From: Paenibacillus sp. JQZ6Y-1
GTDB lineage: Bacteria; Bacillota; Bacilli; Paenibacillales; Paenibacillaceae
DNA: 64,000 bases
Direction: 5' to 3'
Assembly: GCF_040719145.1 (NCBI RefSeq)
Contig: NZ_JBFDUZ010000004.1
Location: 248,001 to 312,000 of the forward strand
How positions within the stretch are numbered: the stretch's first letter is position 1; each line of letters begins with the position of its first letter. The position numbers were made by a program, and so were the translations under genes. The notes under the pieces are model-generated. The model saw nothing but the letters and a program-made list of their open reading frames with translations, ran no database searches and was not told the origin of the DNA. Shown here one piece after another: positions 33,693 through 42,624 of the stretch.

Positions 33693-34121
33693 TTGTTTAA
33701 AGGCATTTTATTCGCACTGCTTGGCGGTGCGTGCATTACCTTACAGGGCGTAGCGAACAATCGCATTAGCTACGATATTGGGACTTGGCAGGCAGCGACC
33801 ATTACGCAGCTGACCGGCTTTATTTTGGCTGGCTTGATGCTGCTTATTGTACGCGACGGCAACTGGCAAGGGCTGCGTCAGGTGAAGCCGCTGTACTGGT
33901 TTGGTGGAGCGTTTGCGTCAGTCATCATTTTCAGCGAAGTAACGGCGATTCAGTATATCGGAGTGACCTTTACCGTATCGGCACTACTCATTGCACAGCT
34001 GTGTATGACCTTTGTGGTGGATAGCAATGGCTGGTTCGGTGTACTCCGACAAAAGATCACTTTGCCGCAATGTATTGGCGTACTGCTGATGATCGCTGGC
34101 GTTATTATTTTGAAATTTTAA
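33693..34121 (+). CDS. DMT-family (YdcZ/DUF606) transporter subunit A
   Basis: A 142-residue membrane protein with five hydrophobic segments, of the YdcZ/DUF606 branch of the drug/metabolite transporter superfamily. Signature parts are GGACITLQGVANNRIS, the central GGAFASVIIFSEV, and the C-terminal GVLLMIAGVIILKF. The TTG start lies eight bases after GGGGAGG. It is half the size of an EamA exporter and is followed 80 bases later by a second protein of the same family, so the two probably form an asymmetric heterodimer like other paired small transporters. Substrate unknown. Confidence 0.8.
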   Translation: MFKGILFALLGGACITLQGVANNRISYDIGTWQAATITQLTGFILAGLMLLIVRDGNWQGLRQVKPLYWFGGAFASVIIFSEVTAIQYIGVTFTVSALLIAQLCMTFVVDSNGWFGVLRQKITLPQCIGVLLMIAGVIILKF

Positions 34122-34201
34122 AATGGCATGGCATTTCTACACATACGTGAATGACACAGCGGAACAACATCCGCGATCCATATAGCAGGAGGGATATACA
34201 C

Positions 34202-34699
34202 ATGGTTATGGGCATACTGCTCGCCGCGATTGCAGGCGCGCTCGTTAGTCTGCAAACGATTTTTAACAATCAGGTCAACAACAGGGTCGGCTCTTGGGCG
34301 ACAACGACGCTGGTGCTAGGGATGGGCTTTCTCGCTTCGCTGACCGCCAGTTTGATCTTCGAAGGGAAAGGAACATTTTCACTACAGCATATGCAGCCGT
34401 GGTACTGGATTAGCGGCGCGATCGGCGTTGGCGTTGTCTTTTGTCTGGTGCAAGGGATTCGTCGCTTGGGACCGACCTTTGCAACCTCGATCGTTTTGAT
34501 CGCTCAGCTCACTACGGCATTATTTTTCGATACGACAGGATGGCTGGTGTTGGAGCGTATTCCACTGACGCCGGGCAAAGTAATCGGCGTGCTGGTTATT
34601 GTCGCCGGTATTATTGTGTACAAGTTTGGTGACCGCTGGTTCGGTAAAGCAGCGATCAAGAAAAACAAACCCGCAGCATCGCAAACTCTTCAGCCGTAA
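34202..34699 (+). CDS. DMT-family (YdcZ/DUF606) transporter subunit B
   Basis: A 165-residue partner of the preceding protein, with the same five-segment plan (GALVSLQTIFNNQVNN, YWISGAIGVGVVFCLV, KVIGVLVIVAGIIVYKFG) and a basic C-terminal tail. AGGAGGG precedes the ATG by eight bases; a frame extending 17 codons upstream lacks a site. Both start with a helix carrying a conserved Gln-x-x-x-N-N pattern, which points to gene duplication. Pairing suggests opposite membrane topologies. Ends with a terminator shared with a convergent gene. Confidence 0.8.
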   Translation: MVMGILLAAIAGALVSLQTIFNNQVNNRVGSWATTTLVLGMGFLASLTASLIFEGKGTFSLQHMQPWYWISGAIGVGVVFCLVQGIRRLGPTFATSIVLIAQLTTALFFDTTGWLVLERIPLTPGKVIGVLVIVAGIIVYKFGDRWFGKAAIKKNKPAASQTLQP

Positions 34700-34730
34700 C
34701 CCTGCTTGGCAATAGCCTATCTATATCTAA

Positions 34731-34777
34731 AAAAGCCTTCACTCCCGATCACAACGAACGGGGGTGAAGGCTTTTGG
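34731..34777. terminator. Bidirectional terminator
   Basis: AAAAGCCTTCACTCCCG pairs with CGGGGGTGAAGGCTTTT (one mismatch), flanked by A and T runs, between the DMT pair and a convergent gene. Confidence 0.9.
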
Positions 34778-34790
34778 TTGTATTTATCCC

Positions 34791-35282
34791 TTATCCAGCA
34801 TTGGTGATGATATGCAGACTAGAACGGGTATCCTCATAATTGCGATATGCTCCAGCAATCTTGGTCAGCATCCACTGCTGGTCATGCTTGTGGTAATGTA
34901 CGGTGACCCCATTGGGCAATAGACAGATCAGTTCATCTGGCAGCTCGAAAATATCCATATCTAGCGACATACGCGCTGCGAGCAACGATAAGCCTTCCGG
35001 TGCGCCGATACCAATCTCGCCGCAATCCGACATATCTGCCCAGATATCCATGCTGTCAAACAAATACGTACCAGAACTTTGAAACGTCATATTGACCGCG
35101 TGCCCGGCATAATGAAACGTCAATACTTCCTGCTGCCCATCGCTCCATACTTCATCCGCCAGCGGCTTGAGCTTGTCCAGCGCAGGCGATGCACCATCGG
35201 ACAGGCAAAGCGGAAGCGTGCCCTGCACTGCATACTGCTCAACTGAAATCTCAGCGATTGCTGTTCTTAATTTGCCGTTCAT
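34791..35282 (-). CDS. Hypothetical protein
   Basis: A 163-residue acidic soluble protein with no signal peptide. The middle part has alternating hydrophobic strands (EVLTFHYAGHAVNMTFQSSG, YLFDSMDIWADM) and the C-terminal part ends in TVHYHKHDQQWMLTKIAG. I do not recognise the family; the overall impression is of a small beta-rich domain. It has a weak site (GTGGTGA) before the ATG and is monocistronic, facing the DMT pair across a shared terminator and divergent from glutaminase. Confidence 0.6.
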   Translation of the reverse strand: MNGKLRTAIAEISVEQYAVQGTLPLCLSDGASPALDKLKPLADEVWSDGQQEVLTFHYAGHAVNMTFQSSGTYLFDSMDIWADMSDCGEIGIGAPEGLSLLAARMSLDMDIFELPDELICLLPNGVTVHYHKHDQQWMLTKIAGAYRNYEDTRSSLHIITNAG

Positions 35283-35563
35283 CGGTTCACCACTTTCCGC
35301 TAATTTGGGTACTGATTATCAAGCATAGTTGTTGGAGCCGGTATGGTTATTATACCTTGTTCTGCTGAAAAAGTTGCTTTTACGTTCAGCATACCAACCT
35401 TTTGCCCATCTCTGCTATAGTAAAGAAAGCCGAAAACCGCAACAATGCGTGACAATAGCAGCTTGTATCGACAATCTAGGATGATAATTGGTCAAACATA
35501 GATAGAAAAAGAAAAGGTGCTCACCGCAAGACATCAAATAGACACGAATAGGAGCGATTGGAT

Positions 35564-36505
35564 ATGAGTATGGAACAAATGGAGAAAATGAAAAAGAAGT
35601 TGCCAGACTGGCTGGAAACAAGTCGCCTGCGCACGGGTCAGGGCGATGTAGCGTCCTACATTCCTGAGCTTGCTAAAGCTTCCCGTGATGCACTCGGTAT
35701 CTATATCGCCGATTCACAAGGCGAAAGCATCTCCGCTGGCGATTGCGGTCTGAAATTCACGATGCAGAGCATTTCCAAAGTATTCACCTTGATTCTGGCG
35801 CTGATCGATCATGGCGAGGAAGCTGTCTTTTACAATGTGGGTAAGGAGCCGACAGGCGACGATTTCAATTCTATGATCAAACTGGAACTGGTCGAGCCGG
35901 GTATCCCATTTAACCCGTTGATCAATGCCGGAGCCATCACTGTCTCGTCTCTGATTGCAGGCGACAATCCCGAAGAGAAGTCCAAGCGCATTCTGGAATT
36001 TTTCCGCAAGCTGTCTGGTAACGATACGCTGGATTACAATATGGATGTGTACAGCTCCGAGCTGGAAACTGGCGATCTGAACCGCTCACTCGCTTATTTT
36101 CTTAAACAAAACGGCGTGCTCAAAGACCCGGTTGAGGATGTGCTGTCCGTCTATTTCCGTCACTGCTCTATCGAAGTTACCTGCGCTGACCTGTCTCGCA
36201 TGGCGCTTGTACTTGCTTTCGACGGCGTTGATCCGCATACCGGCGAAAAGCTGATCCCGCGTCGCTATGTGCAAATCGCCAAAACCTTTATGGTTACCTG
36301 CGGCATGTACAACGCTTCTGGGGAATTCGCCATCGAGGTCGGTCTTCCTGCCAAAAGTGGCGTTTCTGGCGGCATTCTGACCTTGGTACCGGGACAATAT
36401 GGCATCGGTATTGTCGGCCCATCCCTAAACCACCGTGGCAACAGTATTGCAGGCGTCCATCTCATAGAACGTCTGTCCAAAGAATTTGACTGGAGTCTGT
36501 TCTAA
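35564..36505 (+). CDS. glsA: Glutaminase
   Basis: Glutaminase of the serine-dependent beta-lactamase-like family, converting glutamine to glutamate and ammonia; 313 residues, the usual length. The catalytic Ser69-x-x-Lys72 motif is in MQSISKVFTL. Other conserved parts are PFNPLINAGAI, RSLAYFLKQNG, TCGMYNASGEFA and the C-terminal PAKSGVSGGI. The ATG at 35564 lies nine bases after AGGAG; a TTG six bases upstream is in frame but too close to it. A small unknown gene follows by nine bases, probably in the same operon. Confidence 0.94.
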   Translation: MSMEQMEKMKKKLPDWLETSRLRTGQGDVASYIPELAKASRDALGIYIADSQGESISAGDCGLKFTMQSISKVFTLILALIDHGEEAVFYNVGKEPTGDDFNSMIKLELVEPGIPFNPLINAGAITVSSLIAGDNPEEKSKRILEFFRKLSGNDTLDYNMDVYSSELETGDLNRSLAYFLKQNGVLKDPVEDVLSVYFRHCSIEVTCADLSRMALVLAFDGVDPHTGEKLIPRRYVQIAKTFMVTCGMYNASGEFAIEVGLPAKSGVSGGILTLVPGQYGIGIVGPSLNHRGNSIAGVHLIERLSKEFDWSLF

Positions 36506-36514
36506 GAGGGCATT

Positions 36515-36979
36515 ATGGCATACGAATATCAAGGGTTTATCGGAACCAAGGAAGTGCTGTCTGGGTTGGAGGCGAAATATTCCTCCGCCCAAAGTGTTCA
36601 TTTGCATGGTGAGTTGTATACCGTACCATTTACGCCGGACCTATATGATGAGATACATGAGTCGCCTGAAGCGAGCGTGGAAGGGAGCGTGGAAGGGATG
36701 GATGTTCTGACAGCTACCGTTGAAGCCATATGTCTAGATATATCATTATCCGGCATGCTGGCTTATGTGGAAGCGGAATATTTTGGCGGAAGTGGTAGTC
36801 AGTCGTGTAACGTGTGGCACGATGGGCGGAACGTTCTTAAGGAATTGCAAACCGATCAAGCGTTCAATCAGGCACTTCGATATTTGGGCGTTCAGCGGCA
36901 TGACGAATTGGATGAATTTGAACAAGTGCAATTGGCAAGACATCGCGACACCGAAGAGTGGCTAAATCTCCATTCCTGA
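36515..36979 (+). CDS. Hypothetical protein cotranscribed with glutaminase
   Basis: A 154-residue acidic soluble protein starting MAYEYQGFIGTKEVL after AGAGGG. Aromatic residues are concentrated at the start (YEYQGF) and around residue 100 (CNVWHDGR); the C-terminal helix is very charged (RHDELDEFEQVQLARHRDTEEW). No family is recognised. Its close distance to glsA and the terminator directly after it suggest a two-gene transcript; a role in glutamine metabolism would be guesswork. Confidence 0.65.
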   Translation: MAYEYQGFIGTKEVLSGLEAKYSSAQSVHLHGELYTVPFTPDLYDEIHESPEASVEGSVEGMDVLTATVEAICLDISLSGMLAYVEAEYFGGSGSQSCNVWHDGRNVLKELQTDQAFNQALRYLGVQRHDELDEFEQVQLARHRDTEEWLNLHS

Positions 36980-37008
36980 GTAAAAGTCAGGAAATTAGCC
37001 GCTTTTTT
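36958..37008 (+). terminator. Terminator of glsA operon
   Basis: Overlapping the stop codon, GTGGCTAAAT and TTCCTGA pair with TCAGGAA and ATTAGCCGC, followed by six T. Confidence 0.8.
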
Positions 37009-37027
37009 GCGATTTCCGGTTGACAAG

Positions 37028-37042
37028 TGATAATGATTATCA
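37028..37042. promoter_or_regulatory. Perfect Fur box upstream of siderophore transporter
   Basis: TGATAATGATTATCA matches the 7-1-7 Fur consensus at every position. It lies 170 bases before the first permease gene, so iron-starvation control of the transporter is nearly certain. Confidence 0.9.
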
Positions 37043-37211
37043 GTATCTTAAACTATATGCTTTCTAAAATGAAGGTATGATGAACATTCAATTGATATAC
37101 AAAACGATAAACCAGCATACACATTCAGAAGGAGCTGTTCGTTTCATCCATCACGGATGCCGGCTGCTCCCTTTATCGTATCTATTATGAGATGTAGAAA
37201 GAGGCTTGCTT

Positions 37212-38267
37212 ATGACTCGCAGTACGCATGTGAAAGGCCGGCAGACCTCGCCGAAAGAAGAGATTTGGTCGCGTCCTTACGCAGCGCTTCTGATTATCAT
37301 CGGCGGGCTGATGTTGCTGGCAGCTGGATTGGCGTTTTCGGTCGCCAAAGGAAGTCGGCCCATTCCGCTGGATGTCGTCTGGCAGGCATTGATTCATTTT
37401 AATCCATCCAATCAGGAGCATCAGATCATCTGGGAGCTGCGGCTGCCGCGTGCGATTGCCGGTGCACTGGTTGGTGCATCCTTTGCCGTAGCGGGTGCGT
37501 TGATGCAAGGCATGACGCGGAATCCGTTGGCAGATCCCGGTTTGCTAGGGATCAACGCCGGAGCAGGCTTTGTACTGGCGATATGTTTTGCCTTTTTCCC
37601 GGGCTTGAGCTTTAACCAGCTGATCATGTTTTCCTTTCTTGGCGCTGCGCTAAGTGTGGTGCTGGTCTACGGTATCGGCTCACTGGCGTGGGGAGGATTA
37701 ACGCCGGTACGATTGGCGCTTGCCGGTTCAGCAGTAGCGGCAATGCTGGTAGCATTATCAGAAGGCATTGCACTGTATTTTCGTATCTCACAGGATCTAG
37801 CATTCTGGTATGCCGGTGGTGTGGCAGGAGTGACTTGGAACCAAGTGAATATCCTGTGGCCGTGGATTACAGCGGCTCTCATCGGGGCTTTGCTGCTTTC
37901 TCGATCGATAACGATTCTCAGTCTGGGCGACGATGTTGCTGCCGGTTTGGGGCAGCGTACGGCGCTAGTACGACTCGGTGCGGTGCTGGTCGTGATGGTG
38001 CTGGCAGGCGCCTCGGTATCGACCGTTGGCGCAGTTGGCTTTATCGGTCTGATGATTCCGCATGCTGCTCGCGCCTTGGTTGGTGTCGATTACAAATGGC
38101 TGATCCCGACCTCAGCGATTCTAGGTGCGCTGCTGCTCGTATTCGCCGATACATTCGGGCGACTGCTCAACCCACCAACTGAGCAGCCCGTCAGTGCGCT
38201 GATTGCGCTGATCGGGGTCCCTTACTTCTTCTATGTCATTCGGAAGAAAGTGGGGGATAATCTGTGA
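37212..38267 (+). CDS. Iron-siderophore ABC transporter permease (FecCD family)
   Basis: A 351-residue permease of the FecCD/BtuC family, part of an importer for ferric siderophores or heme-like complexes. About ten membrane segments follow a 25-residue cytoplasmic start. Family motifs are visible: ELRLPRAIAGALVGASFAVAG at 70-90 in two parts, MTRNPLADPGLLGINAGAG, and the coupling region GFIGLMIPHAARALVG. The ATG at 37212 follows AAAGAGG. It overlaps the second permease by four bases (GTGA). A Fur box is upstream. Confidence 0.93.
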   Translation: MTRSTHVKGRQTSPKEEIWSRPYAALLIIIGGLMLLAAGLAFSVAKGSRPIPLDVVWQALIHFNPSNQEHQIIWELRLPRAIAGALVGASFAVAGALMQGMTRNPLADPGLLGINAGAGFVLAICFAFFPGLSFNQLIMFSFLGAALSVVLVYGIGSLAWGGLTPVRLALAGSAVAAMLVALSEGIALYFRISQDLAFWYAGGVAGVTWNQVNILWPWITAALIGALLLSRSITILSLGDDVAAGLGQRTALVRLGAVLVVMVLAGASVSTVGAVGFIGLMIPHAARALVGVDYKWLIPTSAILGALLLVFADTFGRLLNPPTEQPVSALIALIGVPYFFYVIRKKVGDNL

Positions 38268-39289
38268 ATCAAATGATATTTAGTCGTAAACGGACGATGC
38301 GTACCATCATTACACTGGTGGTGCTGGCAGTCATCGCTTTTATCGTGCTGTTGCTCAGCATGAATACTGGCTTTACGAAAATGTCGCCAGTGGAAGTAAT
38401 ACGGACGTTATTCGGCGGCGGAACGGCGCGAGATGAACTGATCCTGTTCCAGTTCCGCTTGCCGCGTATCGTGATCGCTCTACTCGTTGGTATGGGTCTA
38501 GCGGTTGCTGGTGCGATTTTGCAGGGTGTTTCGCGTAATGCACTGGCTGATCCGGGGATTCTCGGTATTAACTCCGGTGCAGGGCTTGCGGTCGTATTGT
38601 TCGTCGTAACGAACCCTATGCGAGAGTCGGCGTCACCAATGCTGCTGCCTTTTTTGGCACTGATCGGTGCATTCGCTGCCGCTACTGGCATCTATCTGAT
38701 GGCATATAAAAAGAACAAGGGCATCTCGTCCTCGCGGCTTGTGCTGTCAGGGATCGCGATGGCGGCAGGCATCAATGCGCTGATGATCGTATTGACCTTG
38801 CAGCTTGACCCGAATGAATTTAACTTTATTGCGACTTGGCAGGCAGGTAGCATTTGGGGCAGCAGTTGGAAGTTTGTTGTCGCCTTGCTCCCATGGATTA
38901 TCGTGCTGCTACCTGCAGCCCTATGGAAAGCGAGACAGATGGATGTCTTCTCGCTTGGCGACGATACAGCGACTGGGCTTGGCTCGTTTCTGAATCGTCA
39001 GCGGTTGTTGCTGTTAGTGATTGCGGTGGCACTTAGCGCTGCGTGTGTTGCGGTTAGTGGCGGTATCGGCTTTATCGGTCTGCTGGGTCCGCATATCGCT
39101 CGCCGCCTCGTTGGTCCGCGTTATGAGCACGTCATTCCGGTAAGTGCCCTAATTGGTGCGGTATTGCTGCTCATCGCCGATATGGTTGGACGTACCCTGA
39201 TGGAGAACTCGGAAATTCCCGCAGGCGTGATGGTCGCCATCATCGGTGGACCGTACTTCCTGTACTTGCTGGCACGCTCGCGTGCTTGA
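38264..39289 (+). CDS. Iron-siderophore ABC transporter permease (FecCD family), second subunit
   Basis: A 341-residue permease that pairs with the preceding one in the transport channel. It shows QFRLPRIVIALLVGMGLAVAG, SRNALADPGILGINSGAGLAV in two parts, and GFIGLLGPHIARRLVGPRYE. The GTG start overlaps the upstream stop (GTGA), so the two are translationally coupled. It is followed by 268 bases without a gene before the ATPase. Confidence 0.93.
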   Translation: MNQMIFSRKRTMRTIITLVVLAVIAFIVLLLSMNTGFTKMSPVEVIRTLFGGGTARDELILFQFRLPRIVIALLVGMGLAVAGAILQGVSRNALADPGILGINSGAGLAVVLFVVTNPMRESASPMLLPFLALIGAFAAATGIYLMAYKKNKGISSSRLVLSGIAMAAGINALMIVLTLQLDPNEFNFIATWQAGSIWGSSWKFVVALLPWIIVLLPAALWKARQMDVFSLGDDTATGLGSFLNRQRLLLLVIAVALSAACVAVSGGIGFIGLLGPHIARRLVGPRYEHVIPVSALIGAVLLLIADMVGRTLMENSEIPAGVMVAIIGGPYFLYLLARSRA

Positions 39290-39557
39290 TTATGTATAGG
39301 AGAGAAGACGTGTCGATACGTTCTATATTGTTAGGATGGAAGATGGCACGGATACGGAATATAGAGCATCGTATGAATGAGGAACTGTCATGATTGCATA
39401 GAGGAAGCTGTATCACAAATGTAGGTTACAGGTTGATGCTGGAACGCCGGAAAGTCATAAGCCGCAATGGATCGATACATGCAGGCAAACAAACTGCAAT
39501 GAACTTATACAGACAGACCGCCAAACGGTGGCTGCGGATTGAAAGGGATGGGTAACT

Positions 39558-40424
39558 ATGGTGCGTTTGATGACATCGAAACTGGATATTGCTTATGAGG
39601 ATCGCCTGATTGTCGAGGATTTGAATATTAAAATTCCACAGGGTCAGATTACGGCGCTTGTTGGTGCGAATGGCTCCGGTAAATCGACCATTCTCAAAAC
39701 GATGGCACGGATCATGCAGCCGAAAAATGGCTCTGTATTACTCGACGGCAAATCGATTCACAAGCAATCCACACGCGAAGTTGCCAAACAGCTTGCCATT
39801 TTGCCACAAACTCCGACTGCACCGGAAGGGCTGACCGTAACCGAGCTGGTATCGTATGGTCGTTTCCCGTATCAAAAAGGCTTCGGTTCCATGAGAGCAG
39901 AAGATAAGGAAAAAATCTCTTGGGCGATGGAAGCGACTGGTATGCTCGATTTTCATGATCGTCCCATCGATCAGTTGTCTGGTGGTCAACGTCAGCGTGC
40001 ATGGATCGCTATGTCGTTGGCGCAGGATACCGATATCCTGTTCCTTGATGAGCCGACCACTTACCTTGATATGGCGCATCAGCTGGAAGTATTGCAGCTA
40101 CTAGAAAAGCTGAATGCCAGTGCGAACCGTACGATCATCATGGTTGTGCATGATCTGAACCACGCATCTCGGTATGCACATCATATGATTGCGATCAAAA
40201 AAGGCAAAGCGATCGCCGAAGGCGCACCAACTGAGGTTATGACCTGCGACGTTCTGCGCGACGTATTCGGTATTGAAGCCGATATTGTCATCGATCCGCG
40301 CAGTGGCGTGCCACTGTGTCTGCCATACGCGCTTGAAGGCAACGTACAAGCAGCCCTGACTGCCGAAAAGCAAGTCAAAGAAGTCCGCCAACATGGACAT
40401 ATTCTACAAGCTGCACGTAGCTAA
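39558..40424 (+). CDS. Siderophore ABC transporter ATP-binding protein (FecE/FhuC family)
   Basis: A 288-residue ATPase that drives the two permeases. Walker A GANGSGKST is at 36-44, the signature LSGGQRQRAW near 139-148, Walker B DILFLDEPT near 158-166 and the switch His in VVHDLNHA. The C-terminal extension of about 30 residues is polar. AAAGGGATGG precedes the ATG. Why 268 bases separate it from the permease genes is unclear; there is no gene in the gap. A siderophore-binding lipoprotein is missing from the neighbourhood and must be encoded elsewhere. Confidence 0.93.
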   Translation: MVRLMTSKLDIAYEDRLIVEDLNIKIPQGQITALVGANGSGKSTILKTMARIMQPKNGSVLLDGKSIHKQSTREVAKQLAILPQTPTAPEGLTVTELVSYGRFPYQKGFGSMRAEDKEKISWAMEATGMLDFHDRPIDQLSGGQRQRAWIAMSLAQDTDILFLDEPTTYLDMAHQLEVLQLLEKLNASANRTIIMVVHDLNHASRYAHHMIAIKKGKAIAEGAPTEVMTCDVLRDVFGIEADIVIDPRSGVPLCLPYALEGNVQAALTAEKQVKEVRQHGHILQAARS

Positions 40425-40510
40425 TGGATCACAATTGCACCTTAGCTTGATGAAAAGCAAATGCCATATGCTGATCATGTAGCCAAGATGACTTATATCC
40501 AAGCATGTGA

Positions 40511-40550
40511 AAACCCACCGAATCCAGACGAAACTCTTCGGTGGGTTTTT
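40511..40550 (+). terminator. Terminator of siderophore transporter operon
   Basis: AAACCCACCGAA pairs with TTCGGTGGGTTT plus further T. Confidence 0.92.
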
Positions 40551-40667
40551 GGTATCTATAGAACGGCTATGTATAGCAATGGCTGTTTATGGAATAGCGG
40601 TGCGCAACCTCACAATTTAAAATGTGAAAATTTGAACAAACTATGAACAATCCCCAAACCCCTTGCA

Positions 40668-40718
40668 TTGTGACATTTATCACAATATAATAATCACATA
40701 AGGTGAAAACATTCACAA
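40668..40718. promoter_or_regulatory. Two Rex-type operators upstream of NADH oxidase
   Basis: TTGTGACATTTATCACAA (40668-40685) and AGGTGAAAACATTCACAA (40701-40718) each match the Rex consensus TTGTGAANNNNTTCACAA at 12 of 14 positions. The first also fits the Fnr pattern TGTGA-N6-TCACA exactly, so Fnr is an alternative reader. Confidence 0.65.
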
Positions 40719-40893
40719 CCAACGTTTTCAATTATACCCCATCTGGCAATACGATTTGAACGAAATCGGAATCTGAAACTGGCAACGTTTCTCCCGATTT
40801 CTCCATGTACCTTTCGGACAGCTTTCCGCAGACGGCTTTTCATCCAAACTCCCTCTGCATATTCAGATCGCTGTCCTCTCTTTTTACTATTGA

Positions 40894-40911
40894 ATGTGAA
40901 TGTATTCACTA
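40894..40911. promoter_or_regulatory. Third Rex-type operator upstream of NADH oxidase
   Basis: ATGTGAATGTATTCACTA matches TTGTGAANNNNTTCACAA at 12 of 14 positions and contains the perfect dyad GTGAATGTATTCAC. It is 114 bases before the nox start. Between the sites no gene is visible; the 600 bases from 40425 hold only the terminator and these operators. Confidence 0.6.
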
Positions 40912-41024
40912 AGTTGTCTCCGCCAGCGAACAGAAAGCTGAACGGAGCAGATGTCACTGACGGAATGGATAACTTAATTTGCACCACATACCAAATATAG
41001 AGTTACACACAGGAGGAAGAAACC

Positions 41025-42386
41025 ATGAAAGTAGCAGTTATTGGATGTACTCACGCAGGAACCGCCGCTATCGTTAACACCGCCAAATTGTACCCTGATG
41101 CTCAGATTACCGTGTACGAACGCAATGACAATATCTCGTTCCTGTCTTGCGGTATCGCGTTATATGTCGGTGGTGTAGTTGAAGATGCAAACGGATTGTT
41201 CTACTCGTCCCCGCAGCAGCTGGATGAACTGGGTGTGACCACCAAAATGCTACATGAGGTCACTTCTGTCGACACCGATGCCAAAACATTGACTGCTCGC
41301 GATCTAACTACTGGCATGGAATTAACTGATACATTTGACAAACTGATCGTTACGACTGGCTCATGGCCGATCATCCCGAAATTCTCGGGAATCGAACTGG
41401 ACAACATCGTACTGTCGAAAAACTTTAATCACTCCAATACAATTATTGAAAAAGCAAAATCCGCTAATCACATCGTCGTTGTCGGTGCTGGATACATCGG
41501 TGTCGAGCTGGTCGAAGCCTTCCAAATGAACGGCAAACAAGTGACGCTGATCGACGCCGAAGAACGTATTTTGAGCAAATATCTGGACCCTGAATTTACA
41601 GTACGTACCGAAGAAGTGCTGACACAGCAAGGTATCCAGCTGGCGCTGAACGAGAAAGTGGTACGCTTTGAAGGAGCCGACGGTAAAGTGAATACCGTGG
41701 TTACCGACAAAGGTACTCACACCGCCGATATGGTCATTCTTTGCATCGGCTTCCGTCCGCAAACCGAGCTGCTGGCAGGTCAGGTGGATATGCTGCCAAA
41801 CGGTGCGATCATTGTTGATAAATATATGCAAACAAGCAAAAAAGACGTGTATGCCGCTGGTGACAGCTGTGCGATCTTCTACAATCCTACTCAGCAGCAC
41901 GCTTATATCCCGCTGGCAACCAACGCGGTACGCATGGGTACACTAGTTGCCCGCAATCTGGTGAATCCAACGACTGAATACTTGGGTACACAAGGCACAT
42001 CCGGTATCAAAATTTATGAAGAAAATATTGCTGCAACGGGTATGACCGAAGTCGCTGCCCGTCTTGCTGGTCTGGATGTAGAAACATCCACGATCCACGA
42101 CAACTATCGTCCAGAATTCATGCCCACACATGAGAAAGTAACGCTGAAAGTCGTTTACGAAAAAGATAGCCGCCGCATTCTGGGCGCACAGATCATGTCG
42201 CACGCCGATCTGACCCAGTCGATCAATACGATCTCGGTCTTTATTCAAGCCCGTATGACAGTCGATCAGCTTGCCTTTGTTGATTTCTTCTTCCAACCAC
42301 ATTACAACAAACCGTGGAACTATCTGAACAGCGTAGGTCTGCAAGCACTGCCGCAGGTTGCGCAAAAAGAAGCCGTGACTATCTAA
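41025..42386 (+). CDS. nox: NADH oxidase, water-forming type
   Basis: FAD-dependent NADH oxidase of the pyridine nucleotide-disulfide oxidoreductase class, 453 residues, reducing oxygen (most likely to water) to regenerate NAD+. The N-terminal FAD-binding motif VIGCTHAGTAA has the family His10, and the single redox-active Cys42 lies in SFLSCG, which becomes a sulfenate in these enzymes. The NADH-binding GAGYIGVE motif and YAAGDSCAI FAD motif follow; the C-terminal dimerisation domain is complete. AGGAGGAAG precedes the ATG. CoA-disulfide reductases are close relatives. Three Rex-like operators suggest induction when NADH accumulates. Confidence 0.88.
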   Translation: MKVAVIGCTHAGTAAIVNTAKLYPDAQITVYERNDNISFLSCGIALYVGGVVEDANGLFYSSPQQLDELGVTTKMLHEVTSVDTDAKTLTARDLTTGMELTDTFDKLIVTTGSWPIIPKFSGIELDNIVLSKNFNHSNTIIEKAKSANHIVVVGAGYIGVELVEAFQMNGKQVTLIDAEERILSKYLDPEFTVRTEEVLTQQGIQLALNEKVVRFEGADGKVNTVVTDKGTHTADMVILCIGFRPQTELLAGQVDMLPNGAIIVDKYMQTSKKDVYAAGDSCAIFYNPTQQHAYIPLATNAVRMGTLVARNLVNPTTEYLGTQGTSGIKIYEENIAATGMTEVAARLAGLDVETSTIHDNYRPEFMPTHEKVTLKVVYEKDSRRILGAQIMSHADLTQSINTISVFIQARMTVDQLAFVDFFFQPHYNKPWNYLNSVGLQALPQVAQKEAVTI

Positions 42387-42434
42387 TCCGAATGACTGCC
42401 TAGTAGACAAAGACTAGTAGACAAAAAGAATATC

Positions 42435-42463
42435 AACCGCCATCTCAGGATGGCGGTTTTTTT
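42435..42463 (+). terminator. Terminator of nox
   Basis: AACCGCCATC, TCAG loop, GATGGCGGTT followed by T run. Confidence 0.93.
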
Positions 42464-42624
42464 GCGTGTAGATTATTTGTCTTTCATGATGAATTTCATG
42501 GAATTCAGTAAAAACATCGCTCATCGTGACAAATGTTACTTTTTTCACAAAGTAAATTCATTAAAATTGAAATATGAAAATATCCGCTAAACGGATGACC
42601 ATACATCAAAGGAGAGAAACCTTC

